This document shows positions 38,393 to 46,786 of a stretch of DNA of 64,000 nucleotides, piece after piece. The position numbers were made by a program, and so were the translations under genes. The notes below the pieces were generated by a model. That model was not told where the DNA came from. It made no database searches and saw only the letters and a list, made by a program, of their open reading frames with translations. Origin of the DNA: Variovorax gossypii (lineage in GTDB: Bacteria; Pseudomonadota; Gammaproteobacteria; Burkholderiales; Burkholderiaceae_C); contig NZ_RXOE01000001.1 in the NCBI RefSeq assembly GCF_003965815.1, positions 744,001-808,000 on the forward strand. Direction: 5' to 3'. Each line of letters starts with the position of its first letter. Within the stretch, counting starts at the first letter, position 1.

Positions 38393-38749
38393 ATGGCCGG
38401 AAAACCGCAAAAACCGTCTCGCGGCACGACGCCGCTGGACCAAACCCTGGAAAAGAGCGAACAGGTGGCGGCGGATGTTCAGCGGGCGTCGGACAACCTC
38501 GCCGTGGTGAACACGGTGCTCGAGCAGGAGCTGCCCGAGGAAGTGCAGGTCGGCGAGGTGGCGCAGGCCATCGAGCACACCAGCCAGCTCGAGGAAAAGC
38601 TGGCCAAGTCGGCCGAGAAGCTCGCCGAGGTCAACGCCGCGTTGAGCGAGGAAATCGAGAAGCGCCTCGAGGTGACGGCCGAGCGAGACGAAAGCCAGGC
38701 GCTGGCCGAGAAGCTCAAGGCGAAGATCCGCGCAGAAGGCGCGGACTGA
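38393..38749 (+). CDS. Small coiled-coil protein of unknown function
   Basis: A 118-aa acidic, almost fully helical protein without signal peptide or membrane segment. Residues about 15-112 carry heptad-like hydrophobic spacing rich in Glu, Lys and Ala (LEEKLAKSAEKLAEVNAALSEEIEKRL), indicating a coiled coil. I recognise no family. It stands alone between the tRNA-Ser terminator and an orphan response regulator 90 nt downstream on the same strand. Confidence 0.7.
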   Translation: MAGKPQKPSRGTTPLDQTLEKSEQVAADVQRASDNLAVVNTVLEQELPEEVQVGEVAQAIEHTSQLEEKLAKSAEKLAEVNAALSEEIEKRLEVTAERDESQALAEKLKAKIRAEGAD

Positions 38750-38839
38750 CCTCGCACCGGACCGCGTCCGTATCCCTTCTCCTACGCCGGGCGGGCGTCA
38801 GGCACGCTACGCTATTCGTTCTCAAAGCGAAACCACGGC

Positions 38840-39229
38840 ATGGCCCTCATCACGTTCCTCGTCGAGGACAACAAGACCATCAGGGACAACCTGGTCCCGG
38901 CACTGGAGGATCTGGTCAACGGCCGGGTGGTCGGCTTCGCCGAAACCGAGACGGAAGCCCTGGCGTGGCTCGCCGAACACCCTGATGGCTGGCAACTGCT
39001 GATCGTCGATCTCTTCCTGAAGGAAGGCTCCGGCCTCGGCGTTCTCGGCGGCTGCAGGGACCGCAAGCCCAGCCAGCGGGTGGTGGTGCTCAGCAACTAC
39101 GTGACGGCGGACATCAGGGCGCGCTGCACTGCGCTAGGTGCGGATGCGGTGTTCGACAAGTCGCGCGACCTCGATGCGTTCATCGAGTACTGCAACGCCA
39201 ACCGCCCCTCGGGCCTTGCGCCGCTCTGA
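38840..39229 (+). CDS. Single-domain response regulator (receiver only)
   Basis: A 129-aa stand-alone receiver domain. The acidic pocket is E9-D10, the phospho-acceptor D57 (LLIVDLFLKEGSG), the switch serine S85 (VVVLSNY) and the conserved lysine K107 (AVFDKSRD). No output domain and no adjacent kinase are present. It must act by protein contact, as CheY- or Spo0F-type regulators do, or as a phosphate sink. A bidirectional terminator follows. Confidence 0.88.
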   Translation: MALITFLVEDNKTIRDNLVPALEDLVNGRVVGFAETETEALAWLAEHPDGWQLLIVDLFLKEGSGLGVLGGCRDRKPSQRVVVLSNYVTADIRARCTALGADAVFDKSRDLDAFIEYCNANRPSGLAPL

Positions 39230-39253
39230 CCGCCTGCCATTGAAGCGGGCATG

Positions 39254-39282
39254 AAAAAAGGGCCCGAAGGCCCTTTTCTCTT
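39254..39282. terminator. Bidirectional terminator between the receiver gene and livK
   Basis: A 9-bp stem AAAAGGGCC (39256-39264) and GGCCCTTTT (39269-39277) with loop CGAA. There are A/T runs on both sides, serving both convergent genes. Confidence 0.85.
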
Positions 39283-39297
39283 TTGTGCCGGAGCGAA

Positions 39298-40515
39298 TCA
39301 GCGCACCACGGCGATCTGGGTACGCGCACCACCCTTGTAGGTGTACAGCGTCAGCGCGCCGTTCTTGATGTCGCCCTTCTCGTCGAAGGCGATCGGGCCG
39401 GTCACGCCCTTGTATTGCACCTTGCCGACTTCGGGCAGGTACTTGGCGGGGTCGGACGAACCGGCCTTCACCATGGCTTCGGCCAGCACGTTGACCGCGT
39501 CGTACACGTACGGTGCATAGATCTGCACTTCGACGCCGTTCTTGGTCTTGAACTTGGCCTTGAAGTCTTCCAGCGGCTGCTTGAAGTCGCCGTCCACGCC
39601 GCCGGCTTCCGCGCACACCACCATGTCTTCGCCGATGGCATCGCCAGCCAGCTTCGGCAGCTCGCCGGTGCACAGGCCGTCGCCACCCATGAACTTGACG
39701 TTCAGGCCCAGTTGCTTGACCTGCTTGAGCATCGGGCCGCCGACGGCGTCCATGCCGCCGAAGAACAGCACGTCGGGCTTGGCAGCCTTCAGCTTGGTCA
39801 GGATGGCGTTGAAGTCGGTCGACTTGTCGGTGGTGAATTCGTGGCCCACGATGGTGGCGCCAGCAGCCTTGGCCGCCTTCTCGAACTCTTCGGCGACGCC
39901 CTGGCCGTAGGCGGTGCGGTCGTCGATCACGGCGATGTTCTTGCCCTTGAGCGTTTCGACGGCGTACTTGCCCAGCGTGCCGCCGAGCTGCGTGTCGTCA
40001 GCCACCACGCGGAACGTGGTCTTGAAGCCCTGGCGCGTGTACTTCGGGTTGGTTGCCGAAGGCGAGATCTGGGGAATGCCGGCGTCGCTGTACAGCTTCG
40101 AGGCGGGGATGGTGGTGCCCGAATTCAGGTGACCGACCACGCCGTTGACCTTTTCGTCCACGAGCTTCTGGGCAACGGCCGTGCCTTGCTTCGGATCGCC
40201 TGCGTCGTCTTCGGCGACCAGTTCGAACTTGGCAACCTTGTCGCCAACCTTGAGGCCCTTTGCATTCAGGTCTTCGATGGCCATCTTGGCGCCGAACTCG
40301 TTGTCCTTGCCGAGGTGGGCAATGGGACCGCTGGTAGGTGCCACGTGACCGATCTTGATGACCAGGGTGTCTCCGGCAGGTGCGGGTGCAGGTGCAGCCG
40401 CCGGGGCCGCGGCCGTTGGCGCGGGCGCTGCAGCGGGAGCAGCAGCTTCTTCCTTCTTGCCGCAAGCCACGAGCGTGATTGCAGCCAGTGCGACCGCAGT
40501 CCATTTCAATTGCAT
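39298..40515 (-). CDS. Branched-chain amino-acid-type ABC substrate-binding lipoprotein (LivK-like)
   Basis: A 405-aa periplasmic-binding protein type I. The signal peptide ends with a lipobox around ITLVACGKKEE, then a ~40-residue Ala/Pro linker, then the Leu/Ile/Val-binding fold: IKIGHVAPTSGPIAHLGKDNEFG in two parts, the GVVGHLNSGTTIPASKLYSDAGIP region and PDVLFFGGMDAVGGPM. It would bind branched-chain amino acids or another small ligand. The permease and ATPase genes are not adjacent, so it is an orphan subunit. The ATG at 40515 begins the signal peptide. Confidence 0.92.
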   Translation of the reverse strand: MQLKWTAVALAAITLVACGKKEEAAAPAAAPAPTAAAPAAAPAPAPAGDTLVIKIGHVAPTSGPIAHLGKDNEFGAKMAIEDLNAKGLKVGDKVAKFELVAEDDAGDPKQGTAVAQKLVDEKVNGVVGHLNSGTTIPASKLYSDAGIPQISPSATNPKYTRQGFKTTFRVVADDTQLGGTLGKYAVETLKGKNIAVIDDRTAYGQGVAEEFEKAAKAAGATIVGHEFTTDKSTDFNAILTKLKAAKPDVLFFGGMDAVGGPMLKQVKQLGLNVKFMGGDGLCTGELPKLAGDAIGEDMVVCAEAGGVDGDFKQPLEDFKAKFKTKNGVEVQIYAPYVYDAVNVLAEAMVKAGSSDPAKYLPEVGKVQYKGVTGPIAFDEKGDIKNGALTLYTYKGGARTQIAVVR

Positions 40516-40653
40516 GGGAACCTCCAGAACTTGGATGAAAAGAATAAAAAACACCGGTCGTACGATCCGGGCGCGCAGACCTCGCAAGTTTCGCGCCGCA
40601 GACCAGCGGCACCCTCACGCCCTTCCGACCTGCGGCGCAGTTTAGCCCAGTAT

Positions 40654-41049
40654 TCAGGCCCCGGAAGCTGGCGTAGACCCGGTGTTTTCGCTGAGTTCAG
40701 CGGCCATTGCCTCGATCACAAGCGCGCGCAAAACGGCCTCGATTTCATTGCGCAGACGCGGCACCATCGCATCGAGCTGATGCTGAACGGCAGCTGACAC
40801 GGTGTCGCTCAAACGCTCTTCCAGCGACAGGTCGACGCGCTGCAGCACGCGATGCAGCAACTGCTCTTCGAGGCTGACGATTTCCGCCTGCGAGAGCTGC
40901 GCGGCCGGAGGCAATGCCATCGAACTCGCCGGATCCGGCTGAGGCGCCTGCGCGACCTGCGGCTCGGGACTCGCGGGCTCAGCCGGAACCTCGAGCACCG
41001 TCGTCAGCGTGGGAACGAACCGGGGCGGTGTGCGCAGCGTGCTGGCCAT
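40654..41049 (-). CDS. Small protein downstream of holC (DUF2486-like)
   Basis: A 131-aa protein with an N-terminal FVPTLTTVLEVP motif, a Pro/Ala/Gln-rich middle and a C-terminal helical region (SLEERLSDTVSAAVQHQLDAMVPRLRNEIEAVLRALV). The pattern resembles DUF2486 proteins found near holC in Burkholderiales; that assignment is tentative. The ATG at 41049 lies one base after the holC stop, so translation is coupled. Function is unknown. Confidence 0.75.
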   Translation of the reverse strand: MASTLRTPPRFVPTLTTVLEVPAEPASPEPQVAQAPQPDPASSMALPPAAQLSQAEIVSLEEQLLHRVLQRVDLSLEERLSDTVSAAVQHQLDAMVPRLRNEIEAVLRALVIEAMAAELSENTGSTPASGA

Positions 41050-41050
41050 G

Positions 41051-41491
41051 TCAGGAACTCTTTGCGAAGTCGTGCGGCTGGATGGTGTAGCCACGATCGG
41101 CATAGTGGCGCCAGCGAGAACGGCCGACCTGGCGGTCGTTGGCCTCGTCGCTCACGATGTCGATCATGCGTTCGTAGCGCTCGAAGCCCGCAGGCACTTC
41201 GAGGCCCAGATTCACCAGCATCTCGCGGTGCGGCAGCGAGGCCGCATCGGCTCCCTGCGCCGACAGCACCACGGGCGAGCGCGCGACGACGTGGGCCGGC
41301 GCGTCGTCGCGGCAATGCGCGACGAAGTCCACCGGCGAGAGCTGCCAGAGCGCCGCATCCACCGCGTCGAGCGAGCGCGCATCACCCACCACCACCACGC
41401 GCAGGCCGCGCGTGTTCACGGCCTTGCGAACCAGCCGGCAGGCGTAGTTCAGCTTGTCGCGCGCGTTGTAGTGAAAGCCGATTTCCGTCAC
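41051..41491 (-). CDS. holC: DNA polymerase III subunit chi
   Basis: A 146-aa chi subunit, which links the clamp loader to SSB. Family features are [41 protein letters not shown] in parts and [30 protein letters not shown] in parts. The start overlaps the pepA stop by 4 nt, the common pepA-holC arrangement of proteobacteria. Confidence 0.95.
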   Translation of the reverse strand: MTEIGFHYNARDKLNYACRLVRKAVNTRGLRVVVVGDARSLDAVDAALWQLSPVDFVAHCRDDAPAHVVARSPVVLSAQGADAASLPHREMLVNLGLEVPAGFERYERMIDIVSDEANDRQVGRSRWRHYADRGYTIQPHDFAKSS

Positions 41492-43008
41492 TTCGCGGAC
41501 CGTGCCTTCTTGCCCGCGGCCTCGGCGGCCTTGGCCTTCCTGGGCTTCGCCTTGCCCGATGCGTCGCCGCTGCCCGCGCGGCTCGTCAGGTAGGACACCA
41601 GCAGGCCCACCGGACGGCCAGTCGAGCCCTTGGCCGCCCCGCTCTTCCAGGCGGTCCCGGCGATGTCAAGGTGCGCCCAGGCGAAGTCACTGGTGAAGCG
41701 TTGCAGGAACTTCGCCGCGGTGATGGCGCCGCCCGCGCGGCCGGCGATATTGGCCACGTCGGCGAAGTTGCTCTTCAGCCCTTCGGCGTAGTCGTCGTCC
41801 AGCGGCATGCGCCAGCAGCGATCCTGCGAGGTTTCTCCGGCGGCTTCGAGCGCGGCGGCGAGCGTGTCGTCGCTGGCGAACAGTCCGCTGCGCACGCCGC
41901 CCAGCGCGATCACGCAGGCGCCCGTCAGCGTGGCGATGTCGATCACCGCGGCCGGCTCGAAGCGCTTGGCGTAGGTCAGCGCGTCGCACAGGATGAGCCG
42001 GCCCTCGGCGTCGGTGTTGAGCACCTCGATGGTCTGGCCGCTCATGCTGGTCACCACGTCGCCCGGCTTCACCGAGCGGCCGTCGTTCATGTTCTCGCAC
42101 GAGGGAATGAGACCGACGACGTTGATGGCGGGCTGGATGTCGCCCAGAGCGCGGAAGGTGCCGAGCACGCTGGCCGCGCCGCACATGTCGAACTTCATCT
42201 CGTCCATCTCGGCAGCCGGCTTGAGCGAGACGCCGCCGGTGTCGAAGGTGATGCCCTTGCCGACCAGCACCACCGGCGCCTGGTCCTTGGGAGCCCCGTG
42301 GTAGCGCAGCACGATGAAGCGCAGCGGCTCGGCCGAGCCCTGGGCCACGGCGGCGAAGGAGCCCATGCCGAGCCTCTCGACCTCCTTCGGGCCCAGCACT
42401 TCGCACTTGATGTTCGGGAGCTTCGCCAGCTCCTTGGCGGCCTCGCCCAGCAGCGTGGGAGTGGCGTGGTTGGCGGGCCGGTTGCCCCATTCCTTGGCGA
42501 GCTCGATGCCCCGGACGGTGGCACGGGCCTGGTCGAACGCGCCGGCGACCGCGGCGGCATCGGCCACGCCGACGGTCAGCTGGCGGATGCTGCGGGGTTC
42601 GGCCTTCGACTTGGTGGTGGTGTAGACATAGCTGGCTTCGGCCGCCGCCGTGACGGCGCAAGCCACCGCAGCGCCGTCGGCGGGCTGCGCGAACACCAGG
42701 GTCACGCGCTTGGGCGCCTGGGCCTTGGCCGCGTTGATCGCCGCGACGACGCCCGTGCGCACCGAGGCCGGCTTGCCGTCGCCGATGGCGGCGAGCACCA
42801 CGCGGGCGGCCACGACGTCTTCCGGACGGTAGAGCGCGAGCAGCTTGCCGGCCTTGTCGGGCAGGTCGCCGGCCTTGCGGGCACTGGCGGCAAGCACCGA
42901 AAGCGGGTCTTTGGAGGCGGGAGGAGCGCTGCCGACGAGCACGATCAGGACATCGGATTTCTCGGCTGCGGCCTGGGAAACGGTGAGGGTCTTGAGTTGA
43001 AAGTCCAT
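41488..43008 (-). CDS. pepA: Leucyl aminopeptidase (cytosol aminopeptidase, M17)
   Basis: A 506-aa dimetal peptidase. The M17 signature NTDAEGRL is near residue 330. The metal and substrate residues [14 protein letters not shown] and [15 protein letters not shown] are present, with the C-terminal [11 protein letters not shown]. It removes N-terminal residues from peptides; in E. coli PepA also binds DNA in site-specific recombination. It ends in a Lys/Ala-rich tail ([21 protein letters not shown] in parts). It is divergent from lptF with 21 nt between starts. Confidence 0.97.
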   Translation of the reverse strand: MDFQLKTLTVSQAAAEKSDVLIVLVGSAPPASKDPLSVLAASARKAGDLPDKAGKLLALYRPEDVVAARVVLAAIGDGKPASVRTGVVAAINAAKAQAPKRVTLVFAQPADGAAVACAVTAAAEASYVYTTTKSKAEPRSIRQLTVGVADAAAVAGAFDQARATVRGIELAKEWGNRPANHATPTLLGEAAKELAKLPNIKCEVLGPKEVERLGMGSFAAVAQGSAEPLRFIVLRYHGAPKDQAPVVLVGKGITFDTGGVSLKPAAEMDEMKFDMCGAASVLGTFRALGDIQPAINVVGLIPSCENMNDGRSVKPGDVVTSMSGQTIEVLNTDAEGRLILCDALTYAKRFEPAAVIDIATLTGACVIALGGVRSGLFASDDTLAAALEAAGETSQDRCWRMPLDDDYAEGLKSNFADVANIAGRAGGAITAAKFLQRFTSDFAWAHLDIAGTAWKSGAAKGSTGRPVGLLVSYLTSRAGSGDASGKAKPRKAKAAEAAGKKARSAK

Positions 43009-43029
43009 AATCCTTTTTTTCCTCGAACG

Positions 43030-44154
43030 ATGTTATTCCATTCTTCCCTACGCAAGGAGCTGTCCCGCAGCTTCGGAGCGACCCTCGTGGTACTGGTCAC
43101 CATCGTGATGACCATGATGCTCATCCGCACCCTCGGGCTCGCGTCCAAGGGCAGTGTGAACCCGCAGGAGGTGTTCCTGGTCATGACCTACACGGTGCTC
43201 GGCTACATGCCGACCATCCTGAGTCTGAGCCTGTTCATCGCCATCGTCGGCACCCTCTCGCGCATGTACCGCGACAGCGAGATGGTCATCTGGTTCTCCA
43301 GCGGGCGCGGCCTGGCCGACTTCGTCAAGCCGCTGTTCCGCTTCGCCTGGCCGGTGCTGATCCTGATCGCCGTGATGGCGCTGGTGGGCTGGCCCTGGGC
43401 CAACTCGCAGACCATCGGCATGCGCAAGCAGTACGAGCAGCGCAGCGACATCGAGCGCGTGGCGCCGGGTGAGTTCCGCGAATCCGCCGGCCGGGTGCGC
43501 GTGTTCTTCATCGACAAGGAGACGCCGGACAACTCCAAGGCCACCAACGTCTTCATCTGGTCGATCGAGCGCAACATGCAGATCACCACCTCGGCGCGCA
43601 GTGGCAGCATCGAGAACATCGGCGATTCGCGCTACCTGCTGCTCAACAACGGCCAGCGGCTCGAGCAGCCGATGGCGGCCACCGGCCTGAAGATCAGCGA
43701 GTTCAAGACCTACGGCACCCGCGCCGGCGGCAACTCCGGCCTGGTCAACGACGCGACGCCGCCGCGCGCGCGCACGACGCTGTCCCTGCTGACCGACGCC
43801 GGCGCCCCCAGCCGTGGCGAACTGGCCTGGCGCATCGGCATGCTGCTGGCGGCCGTCAACTTCGTGCTGCTGGCGCTGAACGTGTCCAGCGCCAACCCGC
43901 GCGTCGGCCGCAGCGGCAACCTGCTGCTCGCGCTGTTCGCGTTCGTCGTCTACTACAACATGCTCAACCTGGGTCAGAGCTGGATCAGCTCAGGCAAGTA
44001 CGGCATGGGCGGCTTCATGCTGATGCTGCACGGCGGCGTGCTGCTGATCAACCTGGCATGGCTCGGCGCTCGCCAGAACAACTGGGGCCGGCGGATCAGG
44101 TCGAACCCGTCGACTCGCGCCGTGTCGCCCACACCCAAGATCGAACCCACGTGA
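43030..44154 (+). CDS. lptF: LPS export ABC transporter permease LptF
   Basis: A 374-aa inner-membrane subunit of the LptB2FGC complex that extracts lipopolysaccharide. It begins [22 protein letters not shown], with TM helices at both ends and a periplasmic beta-jellyroll between (about 120-270). The ATG at 43030 starts the family N-terminus. Its stop overlaps the GTG of lptG. Confidence 0.95.
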   Translation: MLFHSSLRKELSRSFGATLVVLVTIVMTMMLIRTLGLASKGSVNPQEVFLVMTYTVLGYMPTILSLSLFIAIVGTLSRMYRDSEMVIWFSSGRGLADFVKPLFRFAWPVLILIAVMALVGWPWANSQTIGMRKQYEQRSDIERVAPGEFRESAGRVRVFFIDKETPDNSKATNVFIWSIERNMQITTSARSGSIENIGDSRYLLLNNGQRLEQPMAATGLKISEFKTYGTRAGGNSGLVNDATPPRARTTLSLLTDAGAPSRGELAWRIGMLLAAVNFVLLALNVSSANPRVGRSGNLLLALFAFVVYYNMLNLGQSWISSGKYGMGGFMLMLHGGVLLINLAWLGARQNNWGRRIRSNPSTRAVSPTPKIEPT

Positions 44155-45263
44155 AAACGATAAGACGCCTGATCTACGTCGAGGTGCTCAAGGCCGTCGC
44201 GTTCGTGACGCTCGGCTTCCTGTGCCTCTTCTTCTTCTTCGACTTCGTCGACGAACTGCAGTCCATCGGCAAGCCCGACAGCCTGAACTACGGGCCCGCG
44301 CAGGCGCTGGTCTACGTGACCCTGCTGGTCCCGAGCCATCTCTACGAACTGCTGCCGATCACCGTGCTGATCGGCTCGATCTTCGTCATGGCCCGGCTGG
44401 CGCAGAGCTCCGAATACACCATCCTGCGCACCAGCGGGCTGGGCCCCTGGCGCGCGCTGCGCACCCTGCTGCTGCTGGGCATCGGCTTCGTGGTGCTGAC
44501 CTTCGCCATCGGCGACTACGTGGCGCCGGCTTCCGAGCGCACGGGCCAGCTGCTCAAGGCCAGGTACCAGGGCACCTACTCGCTGGCCGGCAACACGGGT
44601 GCCTGGCTCAAGGAAAAGCGGGACAACGCCTCCTACGCCGTGAACGTGCTGGCCATCGACCGCAAGGGCGCGCTGAAGAACCCACGCATCTTCGAGTTCG
44701 ACGACAACGGCTACATCAAGACCCAGATCGTCGCCGCCTCGGCCACCATCGGCAACGACGGCCACTGGCTGCTCACCGACGTTGCCGAGCAGAAGTACGA
44801 CACCCGCAGCTCGGCGGAGCAGGCGCACATCGTCACCACCAAGATCCCGCAGGTGAACTGGCCGACCTCGCTGACCGGGGAAATGGTGTCGGTCGCGCTG
44901 CTTCGCCCCGACCGGATGAGCACTATCGACCTGTTCGACTACATCCGCCACCTCGACGCCAACGGCCAGACCGCGCAGCGCTACGAGATCGAGTTCTGGC
45001 GCAAGGTGTTCTACCCGCTGTCGTGCCTGGTGATGGTGGTGCTCGCCCTGCCCTTCGCCTACCTGCACTTCCGCCAGGCCGGCATCACCACCTACGTGTT
45101 CGGCGGCGTGATGATCGGCATCAGTTTCTTCCTGCTGAACAACGTGTTCGGCTACCTGGGCAATCTCAGCAACTGGTCGCCCTGGCTCACGGCGGCGGCA
45201 CCCGGGATGATCTATTCGGTGATGTCGCTCACGGCCTTCAGCTGGCTCGTGCTGCGACGATGA
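44151..45263 (+). CDS. lptG: LPS export ABC transporter permease LptG
   Basis: A 370-aa partner of LptF. It begins with a GTG (44151) overlapping the lptF stop (GTGA): the translation reads [20 protein letters not shown], the canonical LptG start. There are six helices around a periplasmic domain; motifs include VPSHLYELLPITVLIGSIF and LARLAQSSEYTILRTSG in parts. Its stop overlaps the next gene's ATG. Confidence 0.96.
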   Translation: MKTIRRLIYVEVLKAVAFVTLGFLCLFFFFDFVDELQSIGKPDSLNYGPAQALVYVTLLVPSHLYELLPITVLIGSIFVMARLAQSSEYTILRTSGLGPWRALRTLLLLGIGFVVLTFAIGDYVAPASERTGQLLKARYQGTYSLAGNTGAWLKEKRDNASYAVNVLAIDRKGALKNPRIFEFDDNGYIKTQIVAASATIGNDGHWLLTDVAEQKYDTRSSAEQAHIVTTKIPQVNWPTSLTGEMVSVALLRPDRMSTIDLFDYIRHLDANGQTAQRYEIEFWRKVFYPLSCLVMVVLALPFAYLHFRQAGITTYVFGGVMIGISFFLLNNVFGYLGNLSNWSPWLTAAAPGMIYSVMSLTAFSWLVLRR

Positions 45264-45622
45264 CGCGGGGCATCGTCCTGCTGGCGCACGGCTCGCGCGA
45301 CGAGCGTTGGCGCCAGCCCATCGAGGCCGTTGCCGCGCGGGTGCTAGCCGACGAGCCCGATGCCCGCGTGGCCTGCGCCTACATGGAACTGGCCGAGCCC
45401 GACCTGCCCACGGCCGTGGCGACGCTGGTTGCCGACGGCGCCACCGCCATCCGCGTCGTTCCTCTCTTCCTGGGAATGGGCAAGCACGCCCGCGAAGACC
45501 TGCCGCACCAACTCGATGCGCTGCGCCAGCGCTGGCCCGCCATCGGCTTCACGCTTGCCCGGATCGTGGGTGAAGAGCCCGAACTGGTCGATCTCCTGGC
45601 AAGGATTGCGGTCAAATCCTGA
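45260..45622 (+). CDS. Short CbiX/SirB-type chelatase
   Basis: A 120-aa single-domain CbiX-family protein. The metal/tetrapyrrole histidines are H10 (LLAHGSRD) and H76 (FLGMGKHAREDLP). Small homologues act as homodimeric sirohydrochlorin ferro- or cobaltochelatases, making siroheme or cobalamin. The ATG overlaps the lptG stop by 4 nt. A cysB-type regulator lies 63 nt downstream. Siroheme is the cofactor of sulfite reductase, so the pairing with cysB is suggestive. Confidence 0.9.
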   Translation: MTRGIVLLAHGSRDERWRQPIEAVAARVLADEPDARVACAYMELAEPDLPTAVATLVADGATAIRVVPLFLGMGKHAREDLPHQLDALRQRWPAIGFTLARIVGEEPELVDLLARIAVKS

Positions 45623-45652
45623 ACATCCGGCAATTTCAATAGATTCTGAAGG

Positions 45653-45681
45653 CATAATGAATTCCGCAATAAGACGGAATT
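45653..45681 (+). promoter_or_regulatory. Candidate cysB promoter with overlapping inverted repeat
   Basis: CATAAT (45653-45658, 5 of 6 to the -10 consensus) is followed by a 7-bp inverted repeat AATTCCG (45660-45666) and CGGAATT (45675-45681) with an 8-nt spacer. The repeat covers the expected start site, a position suited to autorepression. No good -35 is visible. Confidence 0.4.
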
Positions 45682-45685
45682 TGAT

Positions 45686-46627
45686 ATGAATCTGCATCAG
45701 TTCAAGTTTGTTCAGGAAGCCGTGCGGCGCAACCTGAACCTCACCGAGGCGGCCAAGGCGCTGCACACCTCGCAGCCCGGTGTATCCAAGGCCATCATCG
45801 AACTCGAGGAAGAACTGGGCGTCGAGATCTTCGCGCGCCACGGCAAGCGGCTGAAGCGCGTCACCGAGCCGGGCCAGCACGTCATCGCCAGCATCGAGCT
45901 CATCATGCGCGAGGTGGGCAACCTCAAGCGCATCGGCGAGCAGTTCAGCGCCCAGGACAGCGGCACCCTCTCCATCGCCACCACCCACACCCAGGCGCGC
46001 TACGTGCTGCCGGTGCCGGTGGCCAACCTGCGCGAAGCCTACCCCAAGGTCAACGTGAGCCTGCACCAGGGCTCGCCCGACCAGGTGGCACGCATGGTGA
46101 TCGACGAAATCGCTGAGATCGGCATCGCCACCGAGTCGCTCGACGGCTACGCCGAGCTGGTGACCCTGCCCTGCTACGAATGGCAGCACGTGCTGGTGCT
46201 CCCCAAGGACCACCCGCTGGCCTCCAAGGAGCGCATCTCGCTGGAAGACCTGGCGAGCGAGCCGATCATCACGTACCACCCGTCGTTCACCGGCCGCACG
46301 CGCATCGACCACGCGTTCGCGCAGAAGAAGCTCACGCCGCGCATCGCGCTCGAAGCCATCGACTCGGACGTGATCAAGACCTACGTGCGCCTCGGGCTGG
46401 GCGTGGGCATCGTGGCCGAAATGGCTGTGCGCGACGAGTCGAATGCCGACCTCGTGGTGCGCCCGATGGGCCATGTGTTCGGCCAGAATATCGCGCGGGT
46501 CGCGTTCAAGCGCAGCGCCTATCTGCGCAACTTCGTCTTCAAGTTCGCGGAGCTGCTCTCCGACCGCCTCGACCGCAACCTGATCGCCAAGGCCTTGAGC
46601 GGCCACCAACAAGACTACGAGCTGTAA
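45686..46627 (+). CDS. cysB: LysR-type regulator of the CysB/Cbl group
   Basis: A 313-aa regulator. The HTH is at about 1-60 (LNLTEAAKALHTSQPGVSKAI), and the effector domain has the CysB-type stretch TTHTQARYVLP and LHQGSPDQVARMV. A C-terminus with an AYLRNFVFKFAELL helix follows. CysB activates sulfate and thiosulfate assimilation genes when O-/N-acetylserine accumulates. Separating CysB from Cbl/SsuR paralogues by eye is not certain. Confidence 0.93.
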   Translation: MNLHQFKFVQEAVRRNLNLTEAAKALHTSQPGVSKAIIELEEELGVEIFARHGKRLKRVTEPGQHVIASIELIMREVGNLKRIGEQFSAQDSGTLSIATTHTQARYVLPVPVANLREAYPKVNVSLHQGSPDQVARMVIDEIAEIGIATESLDGYAELVTLPCYEWQHVLVLPKDHPLASKERISLEDLASEPIITYHPSFTGRTRIDHAFAQKKLTPRIALEAIDSDVIKTYVRLGLGVGIVAEMAVRDESNADLVVRPMGHVFGQNIARVAFKRSAYLRNFVFKFAELLSDRLDRNLIAKALSGHQQDYEL

Positions 46628-46786
46628 ACAGGATCACCCCCAGGCTTCGCGCACTTCGTGTCGCTTCGCCACCCCCTCCCGGGGGCAACACCTGCGGCCC
46701 GGCAAAGCCGGTTCCGCGGTGTTTCTGGAAGAGGCAGCGACGAGCAAGTGGCATGCGGAACAACAGTTGAAGAAATCACAAACATC
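46628..46786 (+). repeat. Dispersed-type intergenic repeat element
   Basis: The spacer between cysB and the aminotransferase is a C/G-rich patch with internal dyads (CCCCTCCCGGGGG near 46671, and GCCCGGCAAAGCCGG near 46697). It resembles a short repeat I have seen scattered between genes in Comamonadaceae. It is open in the aminotransferase frame upstream of that gene's ATG, so it can be mis-annotated as coding. No second copy is visible in this window. Confidence 0.5.

Noticed and set aside
46658-46786. N-terminal extension of the aminotransferase
   Set aside because: The extra 43 residues are translated from the intergenic repeat and do not resemble the enzyme family.
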